A DNA stretch of 64,000 bases from Pseudomonadota bacterium (GTDB lineage Bacteria > Pseudomonadota > Alphaproteobacteria > Sphingomonadales > Sphingomonadaceae), in assembly GCA_023394965.1 (NCBI GenBank), contig JAEWZX010000016.1:95426-159425 (forward strand), written 5' to 3'. Position numbers and translations under genes: made by a program. Numbering within the stretch: the stretch's first letter is position 1; each line of letters begins with the position of its first letter. Positions 34,432 through 42,473 of the stretch are shown in pieces. The notes beneath the pieces are model-generated. The model ran no database searches, was not told where the DNA came from, and worked only from the letters and a program-made list of their open reading frames with translations.

Positions 34432-34790
34432 AGTGTATTCTGATACTTGAAGACGAGCCGTTCATTGCAATGGACCTGCAATTGGCATTCGAGGATGCGG
34501 GCGCCAATGCGGTGGTGACGGTGTCCTGCGATGAAGCGTTCGATGCCATGGCGAAGACCGATTTCGAAGGGGCGGTGCTGGACGTCAATCTGGGTCAGGG
34601 TGAAACCTGCGAACCGATTGCCCTTGAGCTGAAAAAGCGCGGCATTCCGTTTCTGCTGCACACCGGCGATCTGGACCGGGCTGGGGAAGCGCTGCGCGAT
34701 CTGGAAGCGCCCATTCTGGCCAAGCCCAGCGGTGCAGAAGATGTCGTGTCGCGACTGTTCGGATTGAGCGGGCAGTTCGAACCGGCCTGA
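34428..34790 (+). CDS. Single-domain response regulator paired with the LOV kinase
   Basis: 120-residue receiver domain with no output domain. Phosphoacceptor Asp52 is in GAVLDVNLGQG, the acidic pair is LEDEP, and the conserved Lys is in PILAKPSG. ATGA overlap with the kinase gene makes it the obvious partner. Single-domain regulators of this kind (LovR, MrrA) in alphaproteobacteria can act as phosphate sinks or feed the general stress response through PhyR; which applies here is unknown. Confidence 0.93.
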   Translation: MKCILILEDEPFIAMDLQLAFEDAGANAVVTVSCDEAFDAMAKTDFEGAVLDVNLGQGETCEPIALELKKRGIPFLLHTGDLDRAGEALRDLEAPILAKPSGAEDVVSRLFGLSGQFEPA

Positions 34791-34821
34791 TCTAATCAGC
34801 CTGAGCGAGGGGGCGGATGCC

Positions 34822-35640
34822 TCAATCGCCGAGCTTGGCGAGAACTTCGTAACCCAGCACGGCGGCTGCAACTGCGGCATTGAGGCTGTCGGCCCGGCCC
34901 TTCATCGGCATGGTGACGCGTAAATCGCAGGCCATTTCATAGTCTTCGGGCAAGCCGCGGCTTTCATTGCCGACCATTATGAAACAGGGTGCTGCATAGG
35001 GCGCTTCGCGATAGGGCTGGGCATCGCGCAGGCTGGCCGCGACCAATTGCCCCTGCCCGGCGCGCAGCCAGCGTTCGAAATCGGCCCAGCGCGCCTGTGC
35101 AATCGCCTGAGTGAATACTGCCCCCATGCTGGCACGCACCGCTTCCACGCCGAAGGGGTCGGCGCAATCGTCGATCAGGATGACCCCGCCTGCGCCAATG
35201 GCATCGCCGGTGCGCAGCATGGTGCCCAGATTGCCGGGATCGCGCAGCGCCTGGGCCACCAGCCAGATATCCGCCCGGGACCGGTCCAGTCCGTCGAGCG
35301 AAGTATCGAATTCGGCAAACACGCCGGCAACCGCCTGCGGATTATCCTTGCCGGTGATCTTGGAAAGGATGTCCGGTGTGGTTTCGATCACTTCGCCGCC
35401 GCTGGCTTCCACCGCCTGTTCCAGCGCCGCGAGCAGGGGGTGCGGATCGCGGCGATCGGCCAGTACCAGCGTTTCGGGGACATGCCCGCATTCGCGCGCA
35501 TCGGTCAGCAGGCGCAGGCCTTCGGCCAGGAATTTGCCGGCCGCCTTGCGATGTTTCTTTTCGCGCAGGGCCCGCAGTGCCTTGACCGTGGGATTGGAAA
35601 AGCCGGTGATGTGACGGCGGTTCATAGCGCTGGAGGCCAT
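34822..35640 (-). CDS. TrmH/SpoU-type RNA 2'-O-methyltransferase
   Basis: 272 residues. The N-terminal RNA-binding domain is FLAEGLRLLTDARECG. The SPOUT knot has ALRDPGNLGTMLRTGDAIGA, IMVGNESRGLPEDYEM and the SAM-binding MPMKGRADSLNAAVAAAVLG. It methylates ribose on rRNA or tRNA; the target nucleotide cannot be predicted. It starts 5 bases after the HPr stop, or at 35625 if the second ATG is used. It is the last gene of the PTS run. Confidence 0.93.
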   Translation of the reverse strand: MASSAMNRRHITGFSNPTVKALRALREKKHRKAAGKFLAEGLRLLTDARECGHVPETLVLADRRDPHPLLAALEQAVEASGGEVIETTPDILSKITGKDNPQAVAGVFAEFDTSLDGLDRSRADIWLVAQALRDPGNLGTMLRTGDAIGAGGVILIDDCADPFGVEAVRASMGAVFTQAIAQARWADFERWLRAGQGQLVAASLRDAQPYREAPYAAPCFIMVGNESRGLPEDYEMACDLRVTMPMKGRADSLNAAVAAAVLGYEVLAKLGD

Positions 35641-35644
35641 TTCC

Positions 35645-35923
35645 CTACAGCTCGCCGAAGCCGTCCTCGACCATGGCGGATAGCTGAGCCATGACCGCTT
35701 CGGCATTGTCGCCGCTGACGATAATGTCGATCGTGTCCCCCTTGGCCGCGCCGAGCATCATCAGGCCGAGGATAGAGCCGCCGGTGGCTTCATTATCGCC
35801 CTTGGCCACGCGCACGGAACAGCCCTCCGGCAGTTCGGCCACGGCGTTGACGAATTTTGCGCTTGCCCGCGCATGCAGGCCCCGCTGGTTGACGACCTCG
35901 ATGGACCTGCGCAGCTCGCTCAA
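35645..35923 (-). CDS. ptsH: Phosphocarrier protein HPr
   Basis: 92 residues. The active-site His17 is in QRGLHARASAKF and the regulatory Ser50, target of HPr kinase, is in GGSILGLMML. It relays phosphate from enzyme I to EIIA proteins. With no sugar permease nearby, it belongs to a regulatory PTS. The start overlaps the EIIA stop by 4 bases. HprK, encoded at 37324-37764, is the likely kinase for Ser50. Confidence 0.96.
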   Translation of the reverse strand: MSELRRSIEVVNQRGLHARASAKFVNAVAELPEGCSVRVAKGDNEATGGSILGLMMLGAAKGDTIDIIVSGDNAEAVMAQLSAMVEDGFGEL

Positions 35924-36345
35924 GAGACTTTCCGCGCGCTCTGGAGATCCTGGCCGAGAAATTCGCTGGCGACCGTGATGTAATTCCGCCCCGCGGTCTG
36001 GGCGGCATTGACCGCATCGACCACGCCCATGCTTTTCCGGGCACCGGCCAGGCGGATGAGCATGGGCAGATTGATTCCGGCAATCACTTCCACACGCCCG
36101 GCGTCGAGCAGCGAAATCGCGAGGTTGGACGGTGTGCCGCCGAACAGATCGGTCAGGATGATGGCACCGTTGCCGCTATCGACCTCCTTGATGGCATTGG
36201 CGATATCGGCACGGCGCTGCTCCATATCGTCATTGGGGCCAATGCAGATGGTGGCCACGTGCTCCTGCTTGCCGACGACATGCTCCATCGCGTCGATGAA
36301 ATGTTCGGCCAGTTTGCCGTGGGTGACGAGAATCATGCCGATCAT
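35920..36345 (-). CDS. PTS EIIA component, mannose-family (regulatory)
   Basis: 141 residues of the EIIA-Man fold. The phosphoacceptor His9 is in MILVTHGKLAEHF, and the family motif AIILTDLFGGTPSNLA follows. In alphaproteobacteria this orphan EIIA sits with HPr and HprK and is thought to regulate carbon or cell-cycle functions rather than transport sugar. It begins 71 bases after rapZ ends. Confidence 0.94.
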   Translation of the reverse strand: MIGMILVTHGKLAEHFIDAMEHVVGKQEHVATICIGPNDDMEQRRADIANAIKEVDSGNGAIILTDLFGGTPSNLAISLLDAGRVEVIAGINLPMLIRLAGARKSMGVVDAVNAAQTAGRNYITVASEFLGQDLQSARKVS

Positions 36346-36416
36346 GCAGCTTCAGTTCCGTTGCGATGCCCGAAGATTGTGCCTGTTTGGCGCTTAACCG
36401 TTCTTTATCCCTGGGT

Positions 36417-37313
36417 CTAGCGGCGCTCTAGCGGGTCGGCCGGGCGCGAACCAAGGTTGCGATGGAGAACCGTGGGCGAAAATCCCGCATCGCGCAAGAC
36501 CTGGGCTGCGCGTTCCGCACTGTAAACCGAACGATGTCTCCCTCCGGTACAGCCGAAAGCGATATTGAGATAGCTGCGCCCCTGCGCGGCATAGCGGGGC
36601 ATGACTTCGTGCAGAAGATCGATGATCCGGTCGAAGACCGGGGTGAACGCCGGGTCGGCAGCGATATGGTCGGCCACCGGTTTGTCGAGCCCGGTCAGTT
36701 CGCGCAGGCCATCGACCCAGTGCGGATTGTCCAGGAAGCGCATGTCGAACAGCAGATCGGCCAGTGGCGGCATGCCCCGCGCGAAGCCGAAGCTGGATAT
36801 CGTGACCGTCATCGGACGTTCGCCCTGCTCGGCAAAGCGTTCGCGGATCACTTGCTGCAACTGATTGGTTGCGTATTGGCTCGTATCTACGACGATGTCC
36901 GCCCGGCGCCGCAGGGGATCGAGCAGTTCGCGTTCGGCCTTGATCCCGTCGAGCACCGGCCGTCCGCCGGCCATCGGATGGCGGCGGCGGGTTTCGTTAT
37001 ATCGCCGTTCCAGTTCCGCACTGTTACAATCGATGAACAGCGTGGTCAGTTCGACATCGTCGCGCGCATCCAACTGCTGGTACAGATCGATAATGTCGCG
37101 CGGCACGAAGCCGCGGGTACGGGAATCGAACCCGATCGCCATCGGAGTCGTGTCGCCCCCATTGGTCAACAGGCCGCCAAGCATGCGGATGGGGAAGTTG
37201 TCGATCGCTTCCCAGCCAAGATCCTCCAGCACCTGCAGCGCGGTGGATTTGCCTGCGCCAGACAGGCCGGTGATCAGCAGGATGCGCTGCACGGAGGGCG
37301 AATCGTCGGTCAT
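36417..37313 (-). CDS. rapZ: RapZ-like nucleotide-binding protein
   Basis: 298 residues. Walker A is ITGLSGAGKSTALQVLED, then WEAIDNFPIRML, and the C-terminal domain has the signature GCTGGRHRSVYSAE. In E. coli RapZ guides RNase E to the small RNA GlmZ and senses glucosamine-6-phosphate; the alphaproteobacterial role is less clear but gene linkage to HprK and PTS is conserved. The start at 37313 lies 11 bases after the hprK stop. Confidence 0.94.
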   Translation of the reverse strand: MTDDSPSVQRILLITGLSGAGKSTALQVLEDLGWEAIDNFPIRMLGGLLTNGGDTTPMAIGFDSRTRGFVPRDIIDLYQQLDARDDVELTTLFIDCNSAELERRYNETRRRHPMAGGRPVLDGIKAERELLDPLRRRADIVVDTSQYATNQLQQVIRERFAEQGERPMTVTISSFGFARGMPPLADLLFDMRFLDNPHWVDGLRELTGLDKPVADHIAADPAFTPVFDRIIDLLHEVMPRYAAQGRSYLNIAFGCTGGRHRSVYSAERAAQVLRDAGFSPTVLHRNLGSRPADPLERR

Positions 37314-37323
37314 GCCGACATGC

Positions 37324-37764
37324 CTATGGCGTTTCGCCCGGGTTTGGGAGAGGGAGACCGTGCTGCGCCAGCGCATATTCCGCGCGCAGAGCCTGGACCG
37401 CATCGCCCGGGGCGAAGGAAAGCACCGGGATTTCAAATCCTTCGAGCGTCCGGGTGTCCGGTTCCAGCGGAAACCGGGCCGCGGAAGAATTAAGGTGAAG
37501 GATCAGCGCGACCGGCGCATCCGCCACCGGCAGCTCGACAATGCCGACATTGCGCACCTCGATAAGGCCTGCCGTATTGGGCGGCGGCGATGCGATTAGA
37601 GTGTCGCCTGTGCGGGCAAGACGGACGCCGTCGTCCCCGATCAGCACTGCGCCGCGATCGATCAGGGCCAGTGCGAGCGAGGACTTGCCCGATCCCGGCG
37701 GCCCTTCGATCAGCATGGCGCGCCCGGCGATCGCCACCGCAGTGACATTGGCCAGCACGCTCAT
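37324..37764 (-). CDS. hprK: Short HPr kinase/phosphorylase
   Basis: 146 residues, about half the length of Firmicute HprK. It keeps only the C-terminal kinase domain: Walker A IEGPPGSGKSSLAL and the HPr-kinase segment RGAVLIGDDGVRLA. This truncated form is usual in alphaproteobacteria and phosphorylates Ser on HPr. Its ATG overlaps the chvG stop by 4 bases, coupling it to the two-component system. Confidence 0.93.
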   Translation of the reverse strand: MSVLANVTAVAIAGRAMLIEGPPGSGKSSLALALIDRGAVLIGDDGVRLARTGDTLIASPPPNTAGLIEVRNVGIVELPVADAPVALILHLNSSAARFPLEPDTRTLEGFEIPVLSFAPGDAVQALRAEYALAQHGLPLPNPGETP

Positions 37765-39326
37765 CGCTTGGCGGGCAGGTCGAGTTCCAGGCAGGCCCCC
37801 TCTTTCCCGTCGGCGCGCGATGTCGCGATCAGCGTACCGTCATGCGCTTCCGCAATGGTGCGCGCAATGGCGAGGCCGAGGCCGGAATGATTGCCGAAAT
37901 CCTCTTCTTCCGGACGATCGGAATGGAACCGGTGGAACACCCGTTCCCGCTTTTCCTCCGGGATGCCCGGCCCTTCATCGTAGATCGACACGATGATCCG
38001 GTTGTCCCGCCGGGAAATTTCCGCCGTAATCGTGCCCGCAGGCGGGGAAAAGGATACGGCGTTGTCGAGCAGGTTCTGGATGACCCGTTCGAGCCGGGCC
38101 GGTACGCCCATGATCGGCACCGGTCTGTCCGTCCCGACGATGACCACGTTGCGTCCGTCGTTTTCGTCGCGCATCTCGCGATTTTCGACAATGGTGCAAA
38201 GCAGCCGGGCAAGGTCCACCGGTTCGAATTCGGTCCGCGACATTTCCGCATCGATGCGGCTGGCGTCGGAAATCTCGGTCACCAGCCGGTCGATTCGCCG
38301 CACGTCGTGGATCGCGATATCGATCAATTGCCCGCGCAGCTTCGGATCTTCGACCTTGGCGAGGGATTCGGTTGCACTGCGCAGCGAGGCGAGGGGGTTC
38401 TTGATCTCGTGGGCGACGTCCGCCGCGAAATGTTCCACCGCGTCGATGCGCTGGCGCAGGGCGGCGGTCATGTCGGAGATGGAGCGGGCAAGCATGCCGA
38501 TTTCGTCGCGGCGCTGGGGCAGGCGCGGCACTTCGACCTGCCGGTCGCGGCCCTGCCGGACGCGGACGGCGGCCTGCACCAGCTGGCGCAGAGGCCGCAC
38601 GATGGTCTGCGCCAGAAACAGCGACAGCAGGGTGGAGATGACCAGCGCCAGAAAGACGACCAAGGCCACGGTCGAGCGCGCCCGGCGGACCCTTGCAGTA
38701 ATATCGACCGGATTGCGGGTGAGCAGCAATGTATCCCCGTCCAGCCCGACCGGAGCAGCAGCATTGATAACATGGGTCCCGTCGGGCGCGTCGCGCAGCA
38801 CGATCTGGGTCAGGCTTTCTCCCCGTGCCCGCTGCAGCTCGGGCCAGTCGCTGATGTCGTCGGTTTCGGGTTCGTGGTAATCGGGGACTGCCGGAGCGCC
38901 CACGACCCTGTCGAACCACCGGTCCATACGCAGCGCGAAATTATCGGGATCAACATCTTCCTTGCGCGCCAGGGCAAAGCTGGGAGGGGCGAGTTTGAAA
39001 CTGTCGGCCTTGAGATCGCCATCGGGGTTGTAGATGCGCAATCGCAGGCGCTGTTCCTTGCCGATCTGGATAAGCAGGGCTTCCTGGCGCTGCGGCGATG
39101 CACCCGCCAGCGCCTCGGCAGTGATCTGCGCTTCGACAAGCGCCAGCTTGAACCGCTCGTCCAGCAGTTGCTTGCGATAGACATCGACATAGATGACGCC
39201 CCCACCCAGGAGAACCAGTGGGAGAACGTTGACGAACAGGATGCGACTGGTGAGCGAAAGCCGCCGCGACCAGCGCAGCTTTTCCAGCCGCGGGTCGCCT
39301 TTGAGTACGCTATTCGATTCAGACAT
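37761..39326 (-). CDS. chvG: ChvG-type sensor histidine kinase
   Basis: 521 residues. It has two transmembrane segments (about 28-47, and about 225-250 within VALVVFLALVISTLLSLFL) flanking a periplasmic domain, then HAMP, the phosphoacceptor His (about 306) in DVAHEIKNPLASL, and an ATPase domain with NLLDNAVSF, DEGPGIPEE and HSGLGLAIA. ChvG (ExoS, BvrS) senses acid or envelope stress in alphaproteobacteria; the periplasmic inhibitor ExoR is not in the window. The start shares one base with the chvI stop (TGATG). Confidence 0.95.
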   Translation of the reverse strand: MSESNSVLKGDPRLEKLRWSRRLSLTSRILFVNVLPLVLLGGGVIYVDVYRKQLLDERFKLALVEAQITAEALAGASPQRQEALLIQIGKEQRLRLRIYNPDGDLKADSFKLAPPSFALARKEDVDPDNFALRMDRWFDRVVGAPAVPDYHEPETDDISDWPELQRARGESLTQIVLRDAPDGTHVINAAAPVGLDGDTLLLTRNPVDITARVRRARSTVALVVFLALVISTLLSLFLAQTIVRPLRQLVQAAVRVRQGRDRQVEVPRLPQRRDEIGMLARSISDMTAALRQRIDAVEHFAADVAHEIKNPLASLRSATESLAKVEDPKLRGQLIDIAIHDVRRIDRLVTEISDASRIDAEMSRTEFEPVDLARLLCTIVENREMRDENDGRNVVIVGTDRPVPIMGVPARLERVIQNLLDNAVSFSPPAGTITAEISRRDNRIIVSIYDEGPGIPEEKRERVFHRFHSDRPEEEDFGNHSGLGLAIARTIAEAHDGTLIATSRADGKEGACLELDLPAKR

Positions 39327-40081
39327 CAGCCCTCGTTGAAGCTGTAACCCGCGCCGTAAAGCGTTTCGATGGCGGAAAAGGTCTGGTCGACACTGCGGAA
39401 TTTGCGGCGCATGCGTTTGATATGGCTATCAACCGTGCGGTCGTCGACGAAAACGTCGTCCGGATAGGCCGCATCCATCAACTGGTTGCGGCTCTTGATG
39501 ACGCCGGGCCGTGCGGCCAGCGCTTCGAGCAGCAGGAATTCGGTGACGGTCAGGGAAACGGGCTGCCCGTCCCAGGTGACATGATGGCGCGCCGGATCCA
39601 TGTAGAGCCGCCCCCGCTCCAGCACTTCGCCGGGCTTTTCGTCGAACTGTTCGGACAGGATCAGTGGATGATCGCTGCCACTGCGCCGCAGGATCGCGCG
39701 AATGCGGGCGAGCAGCAGGCGCAGGCTGAAGGGCTTGGCGATGTAATCGTCGGCGCCCATTTCAAAACCGGCTTCTTCGTCGGTTTCATCGTCCTTGCTG
39801 GTCAGGAAAATTACCGGCAGCGGCGATTTTTCGCGCAGGCGACGCAGCAGCTCCATTCCGTCCATCTTGGGCATCTTGATGTCGAATATGGCAAGATCGG
39901 GCGGGTTCGACAGCAGTGCGCCAAGGGCCGCTTCGCCATCGGAATAGACGCGGGTGGCAAAACCTTCGCCCTGCAGCGCGATCGACACGGTGGTCAGAAT
40001 GTTGCGATCGTCGTCGACCAGCGCGATGACCGTGCGGTTGCTTTCGCTATTGGGTGTGGCCTCTGCCGTCGTGCTCTCCAT
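39326..40081 (-). CDS. chvI: ChvI-type response regulator
   Basis: 251 residues. The receiver domain has ALVDDDRN, phosphoacceptor Asp67 in AIFDIKMPKMDG, and IAKPFSLRLLL. An OmpR-type winged helix (about 150-251) has VSLTVTEFLLLEALA and VDDRTVDSHIKRMRRKF. It controls envelope, acid and exopolysaccharide genes in relatives. The start at 40081 gives a conserved length; the longer frame would enter the pckA promoter region. It is divergent from pckA across 180 bases. Confidence 0.95.
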   Translation of the reverse strand: MESTTAEATPNSESNRTVIALVDDDRNILTTVSIALQGEGFATRVYSDGEAALGALLSNPPDLAIFDIKMPKMDGMELLRRLREKSPLPVIFLTSKDDETDEEAGFEMGADDYIAKPFSLRLLLARIRAILRRSGSDHPLILSEQFDEKPGEVLERGRLYMDPARHHVTWDGQPVSLTVTEFLLLEALAARPGVIKSRNQLMDAAYPDDVFVDDRTVDSHIKRMRRKFRSVDQTFSAIETLYGAGYSFNEG

Positions 40082-40261
40082 ACCTGAGTGAGTAGCCGCA
40101 TTACCGGAGCAAAACAACGCAGCCTGTGCCTTGCCGCAATACATATTGGCAGGCTTCGATTTGACGCGACACCAAGGCGGGACTATTGGCGAGCGCGAGA
40201 GCCGCGCATTCGTATGCGCCGGCGATTCCCGAACGAACTCGCACATGCGCTGGAGAATTCA

Positions 40262-41860
40262 GTGACCTTTTCGCTTTCCCACCCGCTTGCCGCGCAGGGC
40301 ATAGAGACATCTGCAACCATTCATCCCAACCTCACTTCGGAAGAGCTGACGGCCGCAGCACTCGCCAATGGCGAAGGTCGCCGGGCCAAGCATGGTCCGC
40401 TGGTGGTGGAAACAGGCAAGCACACCGGCCGCAGCGCGAAGGACAAGTTCATCGTTCGCGACAGCGAAACGGAAGACACCGTGTGGTGGGACAATAACGC
40501 ATCGATGACGCCGGAACATTTCGCGGCGCTCAAGGAAGATTTCCTCAAGGCCGTTGCGGACAAGGGCGACCTTTACGTCGCCGATCTGTTCGGCGGCTCG
40601 CAGCCGGAATATCGCGTCAACGTGCGCGTTATCAACGAACTTGCCTGGCACAACCAGTTCATCCGCACGCTGCTGGTCCGCCCGACCGAGGCCGAACTCG
40701 ATGGCTTTGTGCCGGAATATACCATTATCGACCTGCCGACTTTCCGGGCAGATCCGGAACGTCACGGTACGCGCAGCGAAACCGTGATCGCAGTGAACCT
40801 GTCGGAAAAACTGATCCTGATCGGCGGCACCAAATACGCCGGTGAAATGAAGAAGAGCGTTTTCGGCATCCTCAACTATCTTCTGCCGGTCAAGGGCGTG
40901 ATGCCGATGCACTGTTCGGCCAATATCGGCCCCGACGGCAAGAGCGCCGTGTTCTTCGGCCTGTCTGGCACCGGCAAGACCACTCTTTCGGCCGACGCCA
41001 GCCGCACGCTGATCGGCGATGACGAGCATGGTTGGTCGGATACGGCTGTCTTCAACTTCGAAGGCGGCTGCTATGCCAAGATGATCCGCCTCAACCCCGA
41101 GGCAGAGCCCGAAATTTACGCCACCACCAGGATGGAAGACACGGTTCTGGAAAATGTCGTGATGAACGATGAGGGTGAAATCGACCTCGACGACAACAGC
41201 CTTGCCGAAAATACGCGCGGTGCCTATCCGCTGTCGTCGATCCCCAATACATCTGAAGAGAACATGGGGCCGCCGCCGTCCAATGTGATCATGCTGACTG
41301 CCGATGCATTCGGCGTTCTTCCCCCGATTGCGCGGCTGACACCCGATCAGGCGATGTATTACTTCCTGTCCGGCTACACCGCGAAGGTCGCAGGTACCGA
41401 GATTGGCGTGACCGAGCCGGAAGCAACCTTCAGCACATGCTTCGGCGCGCCGTTCATGCCGCGTCACCCCAGCGTTTATGGCAACCTTCTGAAAGAACGT
41501 ATCGCCAAGGGTGAAGTGCAGTGCTGGCTGGTCAACACCGGCTGGACCGGCGGCAAGTACGGCACCGGCAGCCGCATGCCGATCAAGGCCACCCGCGCGC
41601 TGCTCAACGCCGCACTCGATGGCAGCCTGAACGATGCGGAATTCCGCAAGGATGAGAATTTCGGTTTCGAAGTTCCGGTCAGCGTAGCGGGTGTGGACAG
41701 GGGTATTCTTGACCCGCGTTCGACCTGGGCCGACAAGGACGAATATGACCGCACCGCCCAGAAACTGGTGCAGCTTTTCGTCGACAATTTCGAACCCTTC
41801 GCGGCTCATGTCGATCAGGGTGTCCGCGATGCGGCCCCCAACACGGCCGTCGCGGCCTGA
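40262..41860 (+). CDS. pckA: Phosphoenolpyruvate carboxykinase (ATP)
   Basis: 532 residues, GTG start with TGGAGA at 40250-40255. It converts oxaloacetate and ATP to phosphoenolpyruvate, the entry to gluconeogenesis. Motifs are the P-loop FGLSGTGKTTLSAD, metal-binding LIGDDEHGWSD, and PLVVETGKHTGRSAKDKF near the N-terminus. Divergence from chvI is conserved in alphaproteobacteria, and ChvI regulates pckA in some. Both promoters lie in 40082-40261. Confidence 0.97.
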   Translation: MTFSLSHPLAAQGIETSATIHPNLTSEELTAAALANGEGRRAKHGPLVVETGKHTGRSAKDKFIVRDSETEDTVWWDNNASMTPEHFAALKEDFLKAVADKGDLYVADLFGGSQPEYRVNVRVINELAWHNQFIRTLLVRPTEAELDGFVPEYTIIDLPTFRADPERHGTRSETVIAVNLSEKLILIGGTKYAGEMKKSVFGILNYLLPVKGVMPMHCSANIGPDGKSAVFFGLSGTGKTTLSADASRTLIGDDEHGWSDTAVFNFEGGCYAKMIRLNPEAEPEIYATTRMEDTVLENVVMNDEGEIDLDDNSLAENTRGAYPLSSIPNTSEENMGPPPSNVIMLTADAFGVLPPIARLTPDQAMYYFLSGYTAKVAGTEIGVTEPEATFSTCFGAPFMPRHPSVYGNLLKERIAKGEVQCWLVNTGWTGGKYGTGSRMPIKATRALLNAALDGSLNDAEFRKDENFGFEVPVSVAGVDRGILDPRSTWADKDEYDRTAQKLVQLFVDNFEPFAAHVDQGVRDAAPNTAVAA

Positions 41861-41907
41861 CGAATTTGGTTCCGCTGTCGAGCGAAGCCCACAAGTTGGA
41901 GAGGAGA

Positions 41908-41940
41908 CCCCCGGCCGCAGCAATGCGGACCGGGGGCTTT
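41908..41940 (+). terminator. Terminator after pckA
   Basis: CCCCCGG (41908-41914) pairs with CCGGGGG (41930-41936), and an inner CCGCA/TGCGG stem closes a GCAA tetraloop, with one A bulge. CTTTATATT follows. The T-run is weak but the stem is very stable. Confidence 0.75.
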
Positions 41941-42005
41941 ATATTGGGGGCGATATCGTGGCAGGTAGCTGCCGGGTCGATTCGCAGAGCGGACAAGGAT
42001 TGATT

Positions 42006-42326
42006 ATGGGACTCTTCGACAGCATTCTTGGGCAGGTGAGCGGAAATCCGACTGTCACGAACATGGCAGAAAAGCTCGGCATCGATCCCGAAATGGCGGC
42101 AAAGGCTGTCGCAGCCCTGGGTGAAGCGCATCAGGACCCGGGCGATACGATCGACGTGGCTGCCGGAAAGACCGGGCTTGATCCGGCCATACTCAATCAG
42201 ATTCGCGATGCCATTGGCGGTGAAGGCTCGCTGGCGAAGTTTGCGTCGATGATCGACCGCGATGGGGACGGTAATCCGCTGAACGATATTGCGAATATGG
42301 CAAGCGGACTGTTCGGCAAGAAATAG
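42006..42326 (+). CDS. Small DUF937-like protein, unknown function
   Basis: 106 residues with AAGGA at 41995-41999. The start MGLFDSILGQ and repeated AEKLGIDPEMAAKAVAAL-type helices resemble the DUF937/YidB family, whose function is unknown. DRDGDGNPLND (about 85-95) looks like a calcium loop, though its spacing does not fit an EF-hand exactly. No signal peptide or membrane segment is present. It follows the pckA terminator and converges on the DUF885 gene. Confidence 0.7.
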   Translation: MGLFDSILGQVSGNPTVTNMAEKLGIDPEMAAKAVAALGEAHQDPGDTIDVAAGKTGLDPAILNQIRDAIGGEGSLAKFASMIDRDGDGNPLNDIANMASGLFGKK

Positions 42327-42403
42327 CGCGGCGAACAGTCTTCAAAAACGGCTGCACAACCAATCGCGGTTGGTGCTGCCGCCACCTTCCTTTCAACTGG
42401 TGC

Positions 42404-42449
42404 AGCATAGCCGGTGCGGAACGTCCGGTACCATCCGGCCGGCTATGCT
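42404..42449. terminator. Inverted repeat between convergent genes
   Basis: Eleven-base perfect arms (42404-42414, 42439-42449) with a 24-base loop that contains smaller repeats. It lies between a plus-strand and a minus-strand gene end, so a two-way terminator is likely, although no T-run is obvious. Confidence 0.5.
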
Positions 42450-42473
42450 AGAACACAGGAAAGGTATAAAGTA

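Noticed and set aside
40259..41923. 554-codon minus-strand frame opposite pckA
   Set aside because: Mirror of the pckA coding sequence; no signal, motif or start context.
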